A program made the position numbers and the translations under genes. A DNA stretch of 64,000 bases from Onchidella celtica (taxonomy: Eukaryota; Mollusca; Gastropoda; Systellommatophora; Onchidiidae): the NCBI GenBank assembly GCA_963931925.1, contig OZ007572.1:19921543-19985542 (forward strand), given 5' to 3'. Shown here piece by piece: positions 36,600 through 49,800 of this stretch; within the stretch, counting starts at the first letter, position 1; the number at the start of each line of letters is the position of its first letter. Under the pieces are notes generated by a model. That model was not told the DNA's origin and ran no database searches. It saw only the letters and a list, made by a program, of their open reading frames with translations.

Positions 36600-38165
36600 G
36601 AATGGGGAGGAGGGGGATAGGTATTGTTTCAGTTCTGAACAATATGAAAAGAGAAAAATCATCGTCAAAGTTGAAATGTGCTGGCTATGAATCTGGTGAA
36701 ACTATATATAGACAGGGTGATGATTTTACTGTATTTTTTTGTATTTGTAAACTGAAAACTGAATTATTTCCAGTACTGTTTAATCATAGTAATTTCTTTT
36801 GATAATTCTTGGGGGGGGGGGGGGTTGCTGTATTTTTGGATCTAACTTTCCAGTATTTAATTTCTTTTGATAAATCCTATGGGGGGGGGGGGTGTGGGGG
36901 GGGGGATTGATTTTTGCTGTAATTTTTTAAATCTAAAATTATTTCTAGTGCTGTTTATGGGAATTCCATTTTATAAATCTCGCTAGAAAAACCATACTTG
37001 ATATGAAATGTTTGTGTTATGTGTGTCACCATTACCACGTGGGAGGTTGGCGGGTGCTGCTGGTAGGGTTCTCCTTCTTTCCTGTACCTTCTCTCTCATC
37101 TCGTCTGTCATTCTTGTCCTTTTCCGCTTTTCAGTGTATTTCTATTGTAATGTTGTGTGAATGAAAAAAAAAATTGTTTGTAGAAAATATTCTGCTGTAA
37201 TTTTACTATAATTTTATTTTCATCGGAGAATGAGATAGATGGCAATTCAGTTCTGGACAATAAGAAAAAACGGAACATAAAACCATAGCTGAAATGTACG
37301 TAATTCTTGAATCTTTTGTAAATGTATACAGATAGGGTGGTGATGATTTTGATGTACGTTTATAATTGAATTTATTTGCAGTGTTAAATTATGATAATTT
37401 GTTTGAGATATCTTGCTGGGAAGGGGTGGGGAGGGGGGGGGGGTGTTGCTGTATTTTTTTAAGTTAAATTATTTGCAGCGTTTTTTAATTGTGGTAATTT
37501 GGATTGATAAATCTTGCGGGGTGGGGGAGGGGGAGGATTGGGGGGGGGGAGAGGAAGGATGGTATGGGATGGGGAGATGGGATGGGATGGGATGGGATGG
37601 GGGTGGGGGTGGTCTGAGTTTGCTCTATTTTGGAAACTAAGTTATTTGTATCGTTTACTTACAGTAATTTGTGTTAGGGTTAGGATGGTGGGATGGGATT
37701 GGGGGGGGGGGGTGGTGGAATGAGATGGGGGGGGGGGTGAAGAAAAAAAAGGCACTACACGCCATTGTACGTTACACGTATTAAAAAAAGTTAAGACGTT
37801 TCATTACAAGTAACAATCTAACAGCTTTATAAAATTGTATATGTCGAAAATATAGATCTGTATAATGTATCCACTATCTGTTTCATTAGAACTGTCATAA
37901 ATGAGGAAACATCTCACCTGGCGAGATAGTAGTCACCACACTTGATATACATTTACTTGATATGAAATGTTTGTGTTTTGTATGTTACCAGTATCACGCG
38001 GGAGGTTGGCGGATGCTGCTGGCAGGGTTCTCCTTCTTTCCTACTCTCTCTATCTTGTCCTTTTCCTCCTCTGTGTATTTTTGTTGCAATGTTGAATGAA
38101 TGAAATTATTATTTATTGAAAATATTCTGCCATAATTTTCATTGCAATTTCTATTCTTTTTCAGG
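36600..38165. repeat. Duplicated G-rich minisatellite block
   Basis: Two successive blocks, about 36605-37225 and 37226-38165, share the order CAGTTCTG.ACAAT.AGAAAA, then AGGGTG.TGATTTT, then ~100-bp units of TTATTT.CAGTG.TT...TTTGATAAATC followed by a long G run. Each ends with ACTTGATATGAAATGTTTGT and GGGAGGTTGGCGG.TGCTGCTGG.AGGGTTCTCCTTCTTTCCT. The second block has extra (GGATG)n at 37562-37600 and longer G runs. Frames across it are Gly/Trp-rich noise. Strings of GGGG runs could form G-quadruplexes. Confidence 0.85.
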
Positions 38166-41100
38166 AATGCTTATTGACATTATATTATGCATTTGCGGGC
38201 TTATATAATTATGTGAGGCACTCTAGGGAAATGGTCCATACTGTCAATTTGTTTTCAAAATTGAGTTAAGGGTATACAGTGAAAACACAGACTGTGGTGA
38301 GATGAAGAATGCACTTTATTTCATGTAAAAATGTTTAAAATTGACCAAGTTATGGCTATTTCAATTTGGCAAGAAAGAAAGTCACTTTTGAGAAAAACGC
38401 GTTTAAAGTCTTCATAAATGTAAAAAGACCATTAGATTGGGTCAGAAAAAAATGAAAAATATATTCGTAGGTGGAATTCATTGCCCCTGCGTAAAGAAAT
38501 GAATGAGAAATCTATTTATGCCAAAAACTGATACAGGAGCGCAAAGTCCCCAACCACCCAATAAATTTTAAAAAATGAACATTGACCTCATAAATCATTA
38601 TAGTTTTCTGACAGGTTAAGATTACATGTACATGTTTAGATTATTGAATGTTTAGACTTGATGAGTGGAAACATAATTAGCAGCAGTTAAGGTGATTCAA
38701 TAATGTAAAAGCAAACTCTGGTGGGGGGGGGGGGGGCTTTGAACATAAGCCAAAGGTATTTAAAATGAATTTTATTTCATTGAATTTGGGGGGGGGGGGG
38801 GGGGGGAGAATAACACTGGATATCAGAGACACAAATTTGTTTGTGCTTTTTGCAGTTGGCACTTCCATCATTTCAAGTGTGAATTTTCACAGGTTACAAC
38901 TGGTTATGCAGATGCTGTTATAAAGGGTAGAGACATTGAATAGGCTGTGGATTGTTTTGTTGATTTTAGACTAGCAAAAGAATTTCTTATTTCTTCGGCG
39001 CCCTATTGTGTTTTAGGATATCCTGTACATTAGCAGCCTTTTTCCTTCTCATTTAAGCTTGACTATGGTGCTCAGGTTTTATGCGTCAAAGCTACGCATT
39101 TTATAGTCCAAGGTATCTTGGCTCAAATAAATGGCTGGTTTTGTTTTTAAAGTTTTAGGGAGTAGATGATGATCAGTGCCTTCGTTTAAGTCGTTTTTAG
39201 GAGTATAGGATGATTCGTTTTTAGTATTGTGTAGTTGTTCCTCTTGCGTAGATAAGGGTTGATTATAAAAGAAGTTTGATGCAAAGGTTGTCATGATGGT
39301 ATTGATGCTGGTTCTTGACCTAACAGTTTCATTGATTTTCTTCAGATAGATTAAGGAGTTTGTCGTTGGAATTTAATTCTGCTGGAGTTTGACAATTAGA
39401 TTTTTGGGTCCGGATGTTCACTGATTCAGATATTGGCAAGTGATTTAAGCATTGTTGTCAAAAAGGGCAGATTTTCTTTCATCTGAACAATGGAGTGCAA
39501 ACTGTAAAGTATTACGTGATAAAAATTATGTGAAAAATAATGTACAAGTTTAGAATATCCAGTGTTTATTCTGCCATGGAAATCATTAAGGCTGTAAAAT
39601 AGGGCTAATGATAGATGTGAGCAATTTAATGGGATGAATTTAGGCTTTCAAACCCAAGACAGGGGAATGGAGATGCAACGGTGCACATAATTTTGAATGT
39701 CACCTCTAAGAATAATTATAAAAAACAGAAGTTGCAGAACTCACACATCATCTTTATCTGACATATGCATTTCCTTCTCCCCCCCCCCCCCCCCTCTCAG
39801 AACCATACTAGATCTAATCTTATCTGATGAGGACAATAATAATATCTTTCATTTCAAAGAGGAAAATCATAGCGCAAATTTTTCCTGACACACCTTTAGG
39901 CATAGACAGCAAGCTATTATTTTATTTTCATAGGAATTTTTGGTCATGATGATTTATCTTTTATATCATTTTTTGTTTTTAATTCCATCTAATACGTAGA
40001 TCTGATTTATGCTGGAGATGAAATTGGATTGGAAAGCATTTAAATGTTCAAAGCAGAGAAACTTGATAACTATGATGCCAGTAAATTTGGTTGTGAAAGA
40101 ACTGTAGGAGATAATGTTAATTTATGATTCAGGTGATAATTTGTAAAATGGAAGGGCAAAATCTCAACCCAGTATCAGTGCTTAATTGTTGACACATGTA
40201 GGATAGTAAATATCATATATATATGTCCTATCAAAAATTCTTTGCAGATATTATATAAAGGTTTCTTAGGTTTTTTTAAATTTCTGTTTGATTTGTAGAA
40301 CTTTTTTTTTCATGGGGTCGGATAGATTCAAAAGACAAAGAGGGGGGGGGGGTGGCGCTGAGCATCTGAGCTATCACTTACAACTGAAATGAATTGCTAT
40401 AACTTTTGTTTCACAATGTGGATGCAACTGGGGTGCCTAAACTAATCTGGAAAATTACTTTTACAACCAAGTTGACTGTCAGATTTGAGTAATTCTTATC
40501 ATGCAATTATTCTAAACTACAGTGGTTTGTGTATGAATTTTTATATGTGTGATTGTATTTATTATGTATGATTGATATATACTATTGTCACTGCTCTGCG
40601 CTAATGGCACATGTCAGATTTATGCCAAAAGACAACTGACGGTTCATTGCATTCCTGAGCACGAGGAGCTATCAGGTAAGTATAGAAAAAGAAATGCACC
40701 AATAGGAAAATGTAATAATCCAATAGAATCATAATGACGTAATTCACCAAATGACAGGAAAAGAAACAAGTTTTCTCTTAATGATTCAAAGGTGTCAAAA
40801 GTGACTTATGCCGTTAGCATGGAGCATTAAGGATATGTGATTGATGTATTGTATGTGATTGATAATGTGATTGATAACTGTGATTGATGATTTAATGTTT
40901 ACAGATGGTCAGTGATCAGGATACACAATTGATTCACTTGGAAATTAAACAAAGGAAAGTTGTGGTATTATTTATTGAATGGGAGGGGAGGTTGCTTGGA
41001 GAAATTAAAATTTACTTTGTGGCGACAGAAATTTTCTAGACTCGGGAAAAATTTGTATGTATATTGTGTATCCAATTCATTGTGCTGCTCAATAAAGAAC

Positions 41101-42539
41101 ATTTACCTATATTTAGTTTACAATGAATGTTATTACATAAACAATTTAGGCGACGGGAATCAACAGTTGTATTAGGATTTTCTGGGTGTGATATCAGTGC
41201 ATAACTTGATGTGCTTAATTTTGTATTGCTATATGTTAGAAATTGACACTTTCTCCATGAAATGTCGACCATGTCAGTATGAAAAACAAATATTTTATCA
41301 TCAGTGTTATAGTCAGAATGAGCCATCACACAGCATCTTAGGTAAAGCAGCGTGTACTGTATAGGACCTACTCAATAAATTACAGTATTACAGCATTCAG
41401 TATAGTCTACTTAAGTGATAGGTGATGTGCAGCAAAGTCTAAATTGAAACTGAATTCACATAATTCTCAAATATTTTCCCCAATTCTGAAATTTGAAATT
41501 TCCCAGCTTGTTAAATATAAATTATCCGTGCCTGTTAAAATTTAAAGAAATCGAAAGTTAATTTATTTTTCCTTTATTTCATGTTAATCGGGCCGCCATA
41601 CCCAATTAATTCTTATCATTAGAACAGAATCCCCTACTTAGTTTTATTGTCAGACCTGCATACCAAATTGTTTTCCTTATCAAAGCCCTACATTGGGGCT
41701 GAAACAGGCAAGTATGGTGTGTAAGGTATGCAAATGGTCTGTGACTCATTTAAGATTCTAACTAAAATATTAGTCTTTCCCTAATGTTGAATTAATTGAT
41801 CAGTGTGATAAGTGACAAAGAAAATCCTTATTCCTTACGTTTTGAGCTTTGCTGCGTAGACAAAGTTGGGAGGGGGGGGGGGGATTCTACTGTAGCGTTA
41901 AGTTTCAATTTGCTCTATTTAGTACACTCTGCCATAATATATTGTTAATCTGAGTCTTGGGGGGGGGGGGGGGTTCTACTCAGTCTGTAGACAATAACCA
42001 TGTACAGATCCGTTTTATTTTGTTAAAATTTCCTTTAGTTTCAATTTGCTGTGTTTAGTACATTCAGTAGTTCAAGCAGTTGAGGTGTGTTTGTTTTCTT
42101 CAGACTAATCTTGCAATTTTCTAGGCATAATTATACTCTATTACTCTGTCATAAACAATTTACACCCTTAATACGGGTGCACATTATCAATTTAGTCTGA
42201 TGTTTTTCTGTTTTTTTCCCCTTTGGTTCAATATGGGACTCAAGGATGCAAGTTAAAAATGTGAGAGGGTGGGACAATGGGGGTTGAAACACCCTTCACT
42301 TAGAAAAGCAATGACACTAATGACAGACAACTTTGAATCAAGCCCTAGTACTGAAATTTTATGTAACTTTGTATTGCTTCACTGTTCTAGCTTCATTTAC
42401 AAATATTATTAGTTTGTTGAGAGTTAAATAAAAAAAAAGCTTGGACACTGCTGGTCGTTTATTTTTGTATATTGATTCCCAAGAGAGAGATGAGAGATTT
42501 GTTAGCTTGGTTGAAAGCTGGAGTGAGGCATGATAGTGA
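38166..42539. other. No recognisable gene; many G/C homopolymers
   Basis: AT-rich sequence with G runs at about 38720, 38788, 40342, 41870 and 41960 and a C run at 39779. Segment 41870-42075 is a loose two-unit repeat (G run, TTCTACT, then TTTCAATTTGCT.TGTTTAGTACA). No coding signal was seen. Confidence 0.5.
40587..40825. mobile_element. Unclassified MITE (TIR GTCACTGCTCT), copy 1
   Basis: It starts GTCACTGCTCTGCGCTAATG. The interior has GCATTCCTGAGCACGAGGAG, TAATCCAATAGAATCATAATG and CACCAAATGACAGGAAAAGA, and it ends GTGACTTATGCCGTTAGCAT followed by GGAGC. Two more copies lie at 54030 and 60835. The right end is damaged compared with those. It is non-coding. Confidence 0.75.
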
Positions 42540-42690
42540 AGAAAATCGTTTATAAACCGCCCAATCCAAAAATGTTCTAGGCACTTTACAGAAAGTCTCT
42601 CTCTCTCCCTCCCCTCTCTAACTTTCTCTCCCTCCCCCCTCTCTCTTTCTCTCCCCCCCCCTCTCTCTCTCACACACACACACACCAAAC
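42540..42690 (-). mobile_element. Fragment related to the CR1-like LINE/SINE 3' end
   Basis: Read on the - strand it contains TTTCTGTAAAGTGCCTAGAAC, corresponding to the CTGTAAAGCGCATAGAGCAT tail at 50.0 kb and the 3' end of the LINE. It is preceded by a GA-rich tract (CT-rich on +, then (CA)n at 42671-42684), as in those elements. Confidence 0.55.
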
Positions 42691-45352
42691 ATACTCTGTG
42701 ACTGAAAAATACATCTTGACCAAGACGTTTAGCACTTTGTTGTACTTCCTAAATCTATTTGATAACTGCGGAATACAAGAAGACAGCAAATATTAGAATC
42801 GCAGAAATCACAGATAGTTCAATTGTTTCTTGTCTACTCGTTTTAAGAAAAATGTGACACGAGGAAAAAACAGTTACGAAATGTATTAATTTTGATCTCT
42901 GTCACAACAAGGCTAGTGGTCCACTGAGCCAAGTCTTGATTTGCATCTGTTTCCTCTCAGTGCGCGAAGTTTCTCTTGCAGTCAGGTAACTCGACAGTTT
43001 TGACACAAACCCGAGCTGGTGAGAGTGTCGCCAGTGAGCGAGATCCCGTTCAACTCCACAGTCCACACCTCATACTAAAATCAAGACAAGACAAAACAGA
43101 TTCAGTGCCACGCCAGTCTTATGGGAATTGCGTGAAAAAAACAACAAAAACCAAAACGCTCGGATCACTACTCAGTCACTCATATTGGATGACTTGAACT
43201 GACAGTGCAGATTGATCAATTTTCGAACGGCACAAAACAGTAGGCTACTATGAAACCGCGTAAACTGCCGGCTTTACAGAGTAATCGTCAATATCTTTCA
43301 TTTCACTTCAAGGATTTGTCGCACTTCAAGAAGAGAGTAAATTATACATTTAATACAGTGCCGTTCAACTTGACTCTGCGTCTGAGCACCTATCTTTTAC
43401 ACAAGGCTAAAATTTGAATCTATTCATAATGGAGTTTACTGGGTTTTTCAAGAAGATCCAGTCAACTGATAAGCAAACTTTCTTAGGAAAAAAAGTCCTG
43501 TAGGTTAAACCCTATCCTTTATATCTCCGGAAAGACAGGCGGAAAGAAACAGATAGATTCATGGATCGTTCAGAAATATGCATATATATTCTGCAGTCGA
43601 GGTGAAGATCTGTTCAGTGACGAGTAGCTGATGCCATTCAATTGTACGCATAAGGTCCCAAATATTTTTGCTGCCCAGATCCAACACTTTTTACAGACTC
43701 AACGTGTTCTGTGCAAGAGATCCTTTAAAAACCTGTCCTGGGTTACAGGGAATTGCTACTATTTTTTTTTTCTGTTTCCTTCAGCCTCATCTGAGAGACT
43801 GTCTTTCCTTTCCCACAGGCCACACCACCCGCTCCCTTCTTGGAAGTCTATCCTTCCATTATATATACTAGCCAACCCCGGCAAGATAAATCTTGCAAAA
43901 TTTCCTTGTACCACATCCAGCTGTATATCTAGATCTAGGTCGCATTCATAACGGCACTTAGGTTTGATGCAAGGACTAATAGATCGTTTTGTTACACCAC
44001 AATTCTTGCAGAATACACAGCTGTGATAAGTTGACTTTCGGCTGGCAATGAGTAAAAACTTAATAGTGACCTAGGGCGCAATTTCCGGTCACACTTTTCG
44101 GTTCTTTCCGATGAAATGCCTCTCTGTTTTTTGCGGCTCAAAACTTTTAATATAAATAATAGTAAAGACTGATTTTTTTCAAAATGAATGTGCCCACGTA
44201 ACTCTTCGTCAAAAAATGAAGCAGTACACCAAGTTTCATAATTTTTGATGGCGTAGACGTGAAGCTTTAGCTGCTTACAGGTTCACCCTCTAGCTCAATT
44301 ATAGTAAGATTGATATGATAGTAGGCCTACGTCATGTATAACGCTCTCGTGCGCCCCGCCCCCCCCCCCTTCTCCTTTTCACTCTGCCTCAGTTTCTAGA
44401 ATGGTTTCTGTTTTATAGCCTAATGAATCAGCAACATGCTCAGCTTATTGTCATTAATAAAGCATTGGAAAACTTGACATCCTAATTTGTGAGTAGCCTC
44501 TATTCTTGTGGAATGTTTCCGTTGGGTTTGAATATGGACTGGGAAATTCATAGGGGAAAGAAGTGGACGATGAAAGGAAATTTGGAGTCTGAGGGGGGAG
44601 ATTGCTTGAAAAAGATTGAGAACCACTGCTAACGAAAGTGAAATTGAGCTGGGGGATACTTTAGAATAGAGGGGGATATCCTATATTATCCGGGGTGTTA
44701 AAATGAGATGAAGGATATTCCAGGATGTTACGGGGGCCAACAGCATGGCGCTGAGGCCCCCGAGAAACAAAGGGCCTCCTTCTCTTTCCAGGATGTTGCA
44801 CCGGCAGGCTGGTGCTGGTTAACGGTTAACCCGCCCCGGAAAACGTGCACCACTCTGGCCGCACCCCAACACAGCAACCCACCGCCCCCCCCCCCCAAAT
44901 AAAAACCATGTACACGTAAAAAGAATGTTCTTTTTAATTGATTAGCGTATTCCATTTTTCTTTTGGAATTAAACATAATTATTTCATATTTTAATGGTAA
45001 CTTGAGGATAAGAAATCGAACATAGATCTACGTGTGTCATCGAGACTAGAAGACTTAGTAGAATCTTCAAGGAAACTAGCAAGAAACGATCAGAGAGCAT
45101 GGTTACTGGGAGAATAACGACGGGTTTGGTTGGTAGAAAAAGAAGTTGCTACCGTATGATTATACAGATTTGTGGAGTAACATAAAACATCGTTTGCAAG
45201 CCACTGAAATCTGCGAAGAAGATTTTGATCTCTTATTTAGCAGACATCTGCAAATAAGCGAGGCCCAGGCATCTTCATGTGACCCATTTTACTCGGGCTC
45301 TATTGAATGTTTGACATCGAAATCCCGTCGGACGTTCTTAGCCTAATGTTCA

Positions 45353-45386
45353 AACCATAGAAGTAGGTGTTCCTACTTCTATGGTT
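45353..45386. repeat. Perfect 15-bp hairpin
   Basis: AACCATAGAAGTAGG, a TGTT loop and the exact reverse complement. It sits about 1.4 kb upstream of the QNG1 start codon. No small-RNA family is recognised; it could be a tiny inverted duplication. Confidence 0.93.
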
Positions 45387-46165
45387 CAAACTGACAGTAC
45401 AAATGACATGAAACAAAAGATCAAAAAGATCTACTCTAACACGTTACCATACTATTTCTGCGGGGCAGTTTTATGTCATCAAAGTTGGGGGTAAAGTACA
45501 GTCCAAAAAATAATGTTCCTTGTAGGTTATGTTCGTTTCATCAAGTCGGAGATTAATTTTTGAAATAATTAGACTCTACAACTAAAAAAATTACATTGTA
45601 CGTTTTTGGTTAGAAAAAAGTCATTTTTACCATGATAACTGCAAAGGTACTAGTATAATATTAACTATCACAAATTGATTTTCAAGGGTCTTGAAAATTG
45701 GTTTCTAACTTGGAAAAGTTAAAAAAACAATAATACGGACATGCATTAAAAAATTTTTTTTTATTAAGTTTAATACACAACTTGAGGAGATGGCATCAAA
45801 ATAACGCTATCACTTCAACTTAGATCGTTTTCCACAACAAGTAGACAGGATTTTGTGGTCGATACCTAATCATGTCACCATTATTATGATGAGGAAAAGA
45901 GCGAAAACCAGAAAATAAGTAAGCCTACGTGATGAGTGTGTTTGGTAACGAAAATTTCTAAAAGCGCAACTCCGAACTTCCGCTTTCGCTTTTCAATTTT
46001 CAATTTCAAGTCAAGTGGCTGTTTCTGCCGGTATCTTCTGGTACCGACCATTATTTTATCTGGACCATAGGTTGTAGATATATGATTTTGAGAGGAGCAA
46101 GACCGTGTTTTCAATTTCAAAAACAGATAAATAAGGTTGGAAACATGAAAACGTTGAGTTTAAGT

Positions 46166-46207
46166 GCTAGATCTAGATCTAGAATTTAGTCTAGATCTAG
46201 ATCTAGC
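46166..46207. repeat. Perfect 18-bp inverted repeat of TCTAGA words
   Basis: GCTAGATCTAGATCTAGA, a 6-nt loop, then its exact reverse complement. It lies about 580 bp upstream of the QNG1 start codon. It is low-complexity and self-complementary, with no known role. Confidence 0.93.
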
Positions 46208-46788
46208 CTCTGGACACTGAGGCAACGATAGCGAACATTAGATAACGTCAGACCAAGGAGCTTAGTTATTCTTCTTGCGTCAGACAGACGTTGGCTGCAG
46301 AAAGTTGAAGGTGACACTTTCGTTGAAGTTGCGCAAGTCCTTGCAATGCAGGCACATGCAATCTAAGTGAAACCATTTTAGGATTTTACTATAAAATACT
46401 GGAGATCTAGATAGATAACAGTCCTGTGGTGCAGGCCGTACATTAAATCGCTGGACTTGGCCCACAGAAAGTTGTCTTGGGGACAGTATTTAATTATAGA
46501 TCTAGTTCCATTTGTAGAAATTGATCAGGAGCATAAGCAAATAAAATTTTTTTATATTATGGAGAGATTTTGGAGGTGTTGCTATCAGAAAATGTTAAAG
46601 GGCTGTCTTCATTGTTTGTGGTTTTTAAAATATATTCTCCAGCACAATTTCATTCAAGCATTATTTTGCAGAACTTTGTCACTTTCTTGGTTACTTGTTC
46701 AAATTACATTCCTTTCCACCCCATTTAATGACTGAAAAATATACCGTACTTCCAGGTTTGCTTAGGTTAGCCAAAGAGTAGTGCAGTC

Positions 46789-46890
46789 ATGGAAGGAGTT
46801 ATGAGCCCACGAGAAGCTGGTCGTTTCATTACAGAGAACAGCAAAAATGTCTTTATCACTGATGAAGGGGTGAAAAAACTAGGCAAAATG
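46789..46890 (+). CDS. QNG1: QNG1 coding exon 1
   Basis: 34 codons from the start ATG to AAAATG, then donor GTAAGT. Phase 0. Encodes [11 protein letters not shown] through KKLGKM. Confidence 0.93.
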
Positions 46891-49800
46891 GTAAGTATTT
46901 TGAGTGGTACAGTAGTCTCCGTCTAAGAACTCGCCGCCTTAGAACCCGATCCGCCTTAGAACCCGCTGTTGCCGCGAAACCGAATTTTTTCTGTAATTTA
47001 CATGCGTAAGAACCTGCTCTGAAACGAAAAATCCGCCTAAGAACCCGGTATTTGACCGAGAGACGAGCACACTTTTATGTAAAATATCCATATTAAACGC
47101 AAAATTCTCTTTCAAGTAGACGGGTCCGAACAAAGCCACACAGTATAGTGAAAGAGAACGGGTGGAGGGAAGGTAGGGGGAGGTGAATCGTACAAAGGAC
47201 GGAGCCCAGTTACGTCTTTAGTGTGCAAGCAGGCCACTCCTAGACTAAATTAGCAGTCATCACCTAACATCTATTGTTGTCTGATTCGAGGGCAGAATTT
47301 TATCCGTAATTGACCACGTGCTTGGTTTGCACGGCACATGTACATAGGGCTGATTGTGGTTATTACATAGGGTATCACTGGGCCTTGTGTTGTCTAAAAT
47401 CGGCATCTGTGATTCACAACTTGATTGTTCAGTCTGAATCATTCCATTCGTTACACATCACTGTAAGAAAAGAGCATTCTGTTAGCCGTAAGTCGTAACT
47501 TTGACCATTCGCAAAAAAAAAAAAAATGTTCAGCGCATAATTTTCATTATGAGGTCATGACCCAGGTCCCAGCAATCTTGGGGGAATAAGCCATGGACAC
47601 GGGTGGTAATGGGTGGCATCCTTTGGCATCTGCCTAAGTGCCCGGTCCGCCTAAGAACCCGCTTTTTCTGTCTCCTGTTGACCGGGTTCTTAGACGAAGA
47701 CTACTGTATTTCATGTTTTTTTTTTTTTTATCATTGTTTTGTGTATGGCAGTGCTTTGGAATACAACTGGCATACACTAACTAAAACTTCAATTAAAAAT
47801 AGGTTGTCATCTGCAACTATATAAGGTCATATATTGCATTGTATAATTAATGTGTAGGTGGAAAGAGAGCTCAGCCGAGAGAGTCTTGATTCCCAAGTAT
47901 ATTTTGAAGGAAAAAGCTGGTTTTATAAGTTTGGGCAGTCAGATCATAAGGGTGAATCTGTATCAATTGAGAGTTTTATTCCTGCTTAGGTGGATTATTA
48001 TAATATTATGTAATCCATCACATCATAAAGCACAATAGTTTTAATTTGTGTTGACCTCACTTTTCACACAGCAGACAATAATACTAGGTAGTCCAAACTG
48101 ATTTTTACTGTTTGTCATAAGTTGCATAACTCACCAGGTATTATCTAATCTGACAGAGCTTGCTTTTCTAAGAATTTTAATACCAAATATATTATTCTGG
48201 CTTAAAGGCTTTGAAAGTTATGGCATTTTCAAAAGTGAAAAACCACCTCAAGTTTGCCACCTTTTGCAAATTGCATGATAGTCCAACTTTGATGGCCCAT
48301 AATATGACGGTTTATTGAATCATGGCACTGAAAATTCTCATTTCCCATGTCAAGGGCGTGTACATCATGCTCAATTGTTTTCAAAGGGTACGAGCATAAT
48401 ATAAGCAGTATAATTTTGAACCTGATCTATTAAAGTTTCCACCAATTTCTAGGTCAACAAACCTTTCAACAAATGATTTTTTAAGGAATTTCAATTCAAA
48501 ACATGATGAAAAATACATTGGATTAAACCTCATTTATCTGGCTTTCTGTGTGAGTTATTTTCAAACGCATGCGCTACATCTGTGCGACGCTCTGTGATCC
48601 TTTGTTATAAGGGGGGTCAAATCAGTTTGCTTAGCTCAGGGCAAAAACAGCAAGAATATGTATGTATGCTATGTCTTGTTCAAGCAATAAAAACACACAG
48701 CTACATGCATTAAACAGTTAAAAAGATAGTATATTTTGACAGAGGAAGAGTTGAACTTTATTTTGATGTAGAATGTTACATGCCACTTTACATACACACA
48801 TAGCGGTAGTAGTCTTGTCATGCTGGCGTATATAAAATTATGCCAAAAAGGGATTTTGCCTCTTTAGCGGGGCAGTTTGGACCACCTGATAATACTGTTG
48901 TGAAGGCTGCAAGGCAATATATTCTATATGTCAAAATAGTTTTTATTTTTATAATGTTAATTAGAAATTTAGAATTGAATGGAACAGTTAAAATTTTTTT
49001 CTAATATATTCTATAATATGTCAAAATAGCTTTTATTTTTATAATATTAATTAGAATTGAATGGAACAGTTAAAAAATATTCATGATAAAGCAGTTAACA
49101 ATGAGAGGGAAATTTGATTGTTACTAATAACAGATCAGTAATGGTAAGAACATACAATTTTTATGACAATCTTTTTTCACACTGGCGCTTTTAATGTCTG
49201 TTGGTGATCTCTAACAACAGTGCCAAATTCCGTTATCTGATCATTATTTTAAACTTTTAATGGGAGAAAATGTTCATTTATTTCTCAGCTGTATGAAAAA
49301 GTGAAGACAGAAGAATTTAGTGTCAAGATGTGGCGGCGACATGAACTCAACCCACAAAGTATGGATGAAGATGCTGTCAACTGGTAAGGTTTTTTTTTTT
49401 TTTTGCTGTCCTCTCGTCTCCTGCATTCCCCAGCATATGATATCATGCTAAAATGTGGGAATGTTAGTTCCAGATTTACAAAAAATTGGCTGCAGTTTGT
49501 ACCAAACAAATGTGAAAAAAGAATTGTAATGAATTTGCCCTGCATGGCACAAGAAATTATATCAAATTTCAGAAGAATAATGGCAAACAACATTTGTGGA
49601 TGATGTAAACTGCCATGTAGTTTGGCTTTTTGGGTCATATTCAGCACTTCCTGACTGCTGATCGTTACCTAACCTCCACATGTAGAACAATATTGGCACA
49701 GGAGACAAGAAGAAAATGGCAGTACATTTGCGGTCTGTGATGCAGTTCGCAATGTAAAGTTTATAAATGTTTGTCAAGGATGATCATTATAAAAGTGATT

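Larger units (their letters stand above)
42691..46788. other. Upstream flank of QNG1; no other gene seen
   Basis: No convincing exon was seen. At 44611-44628 the - strand reads CAGTGGTTCTCAATCTTT, a motif typical of hAT element ends, but the other end was not found. Two strong hairpins occur near the gene (45353-45386 and 46166-46207). The QNG1 promoter and any 5' untranslated exon must lie in this stretch, but I cannot identify a start site or TATA box. Confidence 0.45.

Noticed and set aside
37413..37723. Gly/Trp-rich + frames
   Set aside because: They arise from G runs and (GGATG)n, which is low-complexity noise.
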